NCBI GenBank assembly: GCA_934101235.1
Contig: CAKORH010000031.1
Span: 1 to 8,609 of the forward strand
Origin: an uncultured Bacilli bacterium
Lineage (GTDB): Bacteria > Bacillota_I > Bacilli_A > RF39 > UBA660
Length of the DNA stretch: 8,609 nt
Direction: 5' to 3'
Shown here one piece after another: positions 5,537 to 8,609 of this stretch (its first letter is position 1; every line of letters starts with the position of its first letter). A program made the position numbers and the translations under genes. Under the pieces are notes generated by a model, which was not told the origin of the DNA, did no database searches, and saw only the letters and a program-made list of their open reading frames with translations.

Positions 5537-6630
5537 ATTATAGCATCTACTATTTTTTCACATGCATGTCCATCTCCATAAGGATTTGATGCGTGACTCA
5601 TTTTTTCATATTCTTTTTTATCGCTTAATAATTTTTTTGCTTCTTCATATATGATTTCTTCATCAGTTCCAACTAATTTAAGTGTTCCTGCATCAATTCC
5701 CTCAGGTCTTTCAGTAGTATCTCTTAATACTAAAACTGGTTTCCCTAATGATGGTGCTTCTTCTTGAATTCCACCACTATCTGTCATAATTATATAGCTT
5801 TTGTTTTGAAAATTGTGAAAATCAAATACTTCTAATGGTTCTATTAATTTTATTTTATCAGAGTCACCAAATATTTCTTTAGCGACCTCTCTAACCTTAG
5901 GATTTTTATGTATTGGATATATTACTTTCACATCTTCAAATTCATCTGTAATTCTTTTTACTGCTCTAAAAATATTGCGCATAGGGTCACCTAAATTTTC
6001 TCTTCTATGTGCAGTTAGTAATATTAATCTTTCATTATTATTTATCCATTCTAATTCAGGATGTTTATAATTATCATCTACGGTTGTATCCATTGCATCA
6101 ATTGCAGTATTACCTGTTATATAAATTTTACTTTCATCAATATTTTGTTTTAATAAATTTTTTTTACTTAAAGCTGTTGGTGCAAAATACATATCTGTCA
6201 TACAATCTACCATTTGTCTATTCATTTCTTCTGGAAATGGAGAATATTTATCATAGGTTCTCAATCCTGCTTCAACATGACCAATTGCAACTTGATTATA
6301 AAATGCAGCAAGTGCTCCTGCAAATGTGGTTGTTGTATCGCCATGAACTAGTACAATATCAGGTTTTGCTTCTTTTATTACAGTTTCAACACCATTTAAT
6401 GCTCTAGTAGTTACATCACCTAAAGTTTGACCTTGTTTCATTATATTTAAATCATAATCCGGTGTTATTTTAAATGTTTCTAATACTTGATCTAGCATTT
6501 CTCTATGTTGTGCTGTAACACAAACAATACTTTCTATTTCTTTTCTACTTTCTAATTCTTTTACTAAAGGTGCCATTTTTATTGCTTCTGGTCTGGTACC
6601 AAAAATACTCATAACTTTAATTTTCTTCAT
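5518..6630 (-). CDS. wecB: UDP-N-acetylglucosamine 2-epimerase, non-hydrolysing
   Basis: This 370-residue cytoplasmic enzyme interconverts UDP-GlcNAc and UDP-ManNAc. The family signature runs throughout: FGTRPEAIKMAPL at the N-terminus (10-22), QHREMLD (41-47), HGDTTTTFAGA (96-106), HVEAGLRT (118-125), PFPEEMNRQ (131-139), TAHRREN (206-212), TDSGGIQEEAP (283-293) and RDTTERPEG (303-311). The Asp, Glu and His residues used in catalysis (around Asp98, Glu120, Glu134 and His208) are in place, and the length is normal for the family. The ATG at 6630-6628 overlaps the TGA of the preceding glycosyltransferase (ATGA) and has GGAG seven bases upstream, so a start 16 codons earlier is rejected. The product suits the GT26 domain encoded next in the operon. 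Symbols wecB and mnaA are both in use for such genes. Confidence 0.95.
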   Translation of the reverse strand: MKKIKVMSIFGTRPEAIKMAPLVKELESRKEIESIVCVTAQHREMLDQVLETFKITPDYDLNIMKQGQTLGDVTTRALNGVETVIKEAKPDIVLVHGDTTTTFAGALAAFYNQVAIGHVEAGLRTYDKYSPFPEEMNRQMVDCMTDMYFAPTALSKKNLLKQNIDESKIYITGNTAIDAMDTTVDDNYKHPELEWINNNERLILLTAHRRENLGDPMRNIFRAVKRITDEFEDVKVIYPIHKNPKVREVAKEIFGDSDKIKLIEPLEVFDFHNFQNKSYIIMTDSGGIQEEAPSLGKPVLVLRDTTERPEGIDAGTLKLVGTDEEIIYEEAKKLLSDKKEYEKMSHASNPYGDGHACEKIVDAIIKKYNK

Positions 6631-7499
6631 TTTGAAACTCCATATTTTTTCTTCAATATTTTTGCAAGTATATAACATGGTATTAGTGATAAAAATGATA
6701 TTGCTTTCATTTTTGTATCTTTTAAAATATTTTTTTTAGCTATAAAAGAGTATACACCAAATGTTAAACAGTTTTTTAGTCTTATTGAAAATTTATATTC
6801 TTTACTCATAAACATTAATGAATTAGCTCTTGCACCTTGTGGATTATTAACAACTAATTTTAACCAATTTTTTGATAAACCATCATTTAAATATTCGGCA
6901 TAATATATAACGATTGGAATGTATGCTAAATTATATTTTTTTGCTATTTCACCTGTAACAATAGCTTCACTTAGAAAGTTTTCTCCCTTAAAAGTTGGAT
7001 ATGGATATTTTTTTAATATTTCAGTACTCATTACTTCACACATATCTGCTAAATTACCTTCATTATATTTAAAATCATTCATATTAGAGATACATTCATC
7101 AAAAGTTTTTTCTTCATACATTGGATTATTTAATTTTTTTAAAAACGTCATACCACAAATATTTTTTTCGTATTTATATTTTTTCCAATATTTATTAATA
7201 TTTTCTACTGCATTTTTATCTAAATAATCATCACTATCGAGTATGAGTATTAACTCACCTTTTGCTTCTTTTGTTCCCAAATTCAGTGCAGTGTGTTTTC
7301 CACCATTATCTTTATAATAGTATCTTATATTCACTTTTTTTTCTTGCATTAAGCTATTTATATATTCTTTAGTTTCGTCATTAGATCCATCATCTATTAT
7401 TAACCATTCGAAATTTTTATCAGTTTGGATTATCAAACTATCATATGCTTTTTTTAAATATTTTTTTCTATTATAAGTTGGCGTTAAAATTGTTATCAT
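6627..7499 (-). CDS. GT2-family glycosyltransferase
   Basis: This 290-residue protein is a GT-A fold, family 2 inverting glycosyltransferase. It opens with ITILTPTYNR and has the nucleotide-binding pair in IIDDGSND (34-41). NGGKHTALN (65-73) is followed by the metal-binding DSDD at 88-91 (DxD-type). An acceptor-side segment GENFLSEA (172-179) carries the acidic residues usually taken as the catalytic base region. The C-terminal 50 residues are hydrophobic and basic, with two weakly hydrophobic helices (about 245-254 and 266-282), suggesting peripheral membrane attachment. Sugar donor and acceptor cannot be read from the sequence. GGAGG (7511-7507) lies seven bases before the ATG, which overlaps the upstream gene's TGA by four bases. 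The same ATGA overlap links its own stop to the epimerase. It probably adds one sugar to the undecaprenyl-linked repeat unit. Confidence 0.92.
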   Translation of the reverse strand: MITILTPTYNRKKYLKKAYDSLIIQTDKNFEWLIIDDGSNDETKEYINSLMQEKKVNIRYYYKDNGGKHTALNLGTKEAKGELILILDSDDYLDKNAVENINKYWKKYKYEKNICGMTFLKKLNNPMYEEKTFDECISNMNDFKYNEGNLADMCEVMSTEILKKYPYPTFKGENFLSEAIVTGEIAKKYNLAYIPIVIYYAEYLNDGLSKNWLKLVVNNPQGARANSLMFMSKEYKFSIRLKNCLTFGVYSFIAKKNILKDTKMKAISFLSLIPCYILAKILKKKYGVSK

Positions 7500-8609
7500 T
7501 TTTGATCCTCCATTACTCTATAAATATTTAATAGTCTTTCTTCCATTATTTTCCAATTATATTTTTCGTCATATACTTTTTTTGCGTTTAATGATATATT
7601 TTTTAAAAGTTTTTTATCTTTACTTATTTCATTTAATTTTTGAATTAAATCTTTCGTATTATAATTAATAGCAAATCCAGTTTTGTTTTTTACTACTAAT
7701 TCATCTATACCTGTTTTATAACAAACAATAATAGGTTTACCCAAAGCCATTGCTTCATAAACTTTGTTTGGTGCTGAATATTTATGATTTTTTATGTTAG
7801 GATCATATGTAGCTAATAAAATGTCACAATCTTTTTCTAAACATAATACATCACTATATTTTAATGAACCATAATAAAAAATATTTTTATGTAATTTGGC
7901 CTGTGTTTTTATTTGTTCTTCATATTTTCCAAAACCACCTATGTGTAATTCATAATTTTCATTTTTTGCTATTTCATTAACAGTTTCCATTATTAACCTG
8001 TAATCTTGTAATATACCTACATATACTATTTTTGTTTTATTGGAATTACTTCTTATCATTTTCTTATATTTAATTGTTTCTAAATTCGGAGTATTATGAA
8101 TAATGACTAATTTCTTAGGGTTACTATTTTTTATTTGTTTTTTTCGCCATTCTCCACAAATTATAGATACTTCAGCATTATTAATTATGTTATTTTCTAA
8201 TTTATTTACTATTTTTTCCAATTTCTTTGGCATTGGTCTAGAATCTGTATAATAATCATACATATCATAAATTAATTTTTTATTGTATATTTTAGCAATT
8301 ATGTTTGAGATGAAACCACAATCAAAATCACATGCATGAATATATTTATATTTTTTATTATTTTTTATTAGAATTATAAACAAATATATTTGAAATAATA
8401 ATAATCCTATTATATTTTTTTTGGACTCTCCATAAGTTGAATGAAATTTAAAAAAACTGCATTTTATTTTCTTATTTAAAATTTTAAAATTATTATAATC
8501 ATTAATTCTTCTATCTCTATCCCAACCAATAATATACATTTCATAATTATCATTTATTAATGATTCTATTTCTTTAGTTGCTCTTGAATCGTTTATTATA
8601 GAAGTACTT
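7496..8609 (-). CDS. GT4-family glycosyltransferase, 5' end outside the window
   Basis: The frame stays open to the right edge, so the first ATG inside the window (8539) is internal. The 23 codons before it read INDSRATKEIESL and similar, matching the start of GT4 enzymes, in which an Arg sits near the donor-binding loop. Perhaps ten residues are missing. About 370 residues are visible. The N-terminal Rossmann domain includes the YDMYDYYTDSR segment. The C-terminal domain starts near KIVYVGILQDYR and has GGFGKYEE and the donor-site segment APNKVYEAMALGKPI. The first Glu of the usual E-x7-E pair is absent and only the second is kept, as in the subgroup with an APNK-x-YE motif. It is a predicted cytoplasmic, retaining sugar transferase of unknown specificity and the first visible gene of the coupled operon. 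Confidence 0.87.
   Translation of the reverse strand, partial: STSIINDSRATKEIESLINDNYEMYIIGWDRDRRINDYNNFKILNKKIKCSFFKFHSTYGESKKNIIGLLLFQIYLFIILIKNNKKYKYIHACDFDCGFISNIIAKIYNKKLIYDMYDYYTDSRPMPKKLEKIVNKLENNIINNAEVSIICGEWRKKQIKNSNPKKLVIIHNTPNLETIKYKKMIRSNSNKTKIVYVGILQDYRLIMETVNEIAKNENYELHIGGFGKYEEQIKTQAKLHKNIFYYGSLKYSDVLCLEKDCDILLATYDPNIKNHKYSAPNKVYEAMALGKPIIVCYKTGIDELVVKNKTGFAINYNTKDLIQKLNEISKDKKLLKNISLNAKKVYDEKYNWKIMEERLLNIYRVMEDQK

Noticed and set aside
6009..6407. A 132-codon open frame on the plus strand inside the epimerase gene
   Set aside because: It lies antisense to a gene with a complete set of conserved motifs. Its product is an unlikely Leu/Tyr/Gln-rich sequence produced by complementing AT-rich codons, and it has no ribosome-binding site.
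6627..7498. TGA read as tryptophan (mycoplasma-type code)
   Set aside because: The two TGA codons at 6629-6627 and 7498-7496 end proteins at natural family lengths and sit in ATGA overlaps with well-supported starts. Trp is encoded by TGG elsewhere, for example in WDWGWG.
7496..8539. Taking the ATG at 8539 as the true start of the GT4 gene
   Set aside because: The frame continues upstream to the window edge and those 23 codons encode typical GT4 N-terminal sequence. No ribosome-binding site precedes the ATG, so the gene is partial.

Overview
The window is very AT-rich (about a quarter G+C by eye) and gene-dense. It uses the standard bacterial code: TGA serves as a stop at two gene ends and Trp is TGG. 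Ribosome-binding sites are strong and Bacillus-like (GGAGG and a near-complete AAGGAGGTGATC), and proteins are rich in Lys, Asn and Ile. This suggests a low-GC Firmicute or an uncultured Bacilli/Clostridia gut lineage rather than a mycoplasma with a reassigned TGA. No marker gene is present, so the assignment is only suggestive.

The right two thirds (2227-8609, minus strand) is the downstream end of a surface-polysaccharide cluster. In transcription order it holds: a GT4 glycosyltransferase cut by the right edge; a GT2 glycosyltransferase; a non-hydrolysing UDP-GlcNAc 2-epimerase (WecB/MnaA type); and a 1079-residue protein fusing a Wzy-like polymerase membrane domain, a GT4 glycosyltransferase and a WecG/TagA/CpsF (GT26) glycosyltransferase. 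The first three genes are coupled by two ATGA stop/start overlaps. The epimerase makes UDP-ManNAc, the donor typical of TagA-type GT26 enzymes. The neighbourhood therefore reads as synthesis of a ManNAc-containing undecaprenyl-linked glycan and its polymerisation outside the membrane. The fusion gene has a candidate terminator and a candidate extended -10 promoter just upstream and a convincing terminator at its end.

Downstream on the same strand (1107-2135), apparently as its own transcription unit, is a HAD-IB phosphatase joined to a GtrA-type membrane domain, starting at TTG. It fits lipid-linked sugar metabolism. It meets a plus-strand flavin/Fe-S flavoprotein gene (550-1092) tail to tail over a shared bidirectional terminator.

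The left end (1-444, minus) carries a small membrane-anchored protein of unknown function and possibly the first ten codons of another gene. No RNA genes, insertion sequences, CRISPR arrays or attachment sites were seen. No gene-free stretch exceeds about 110 bases.
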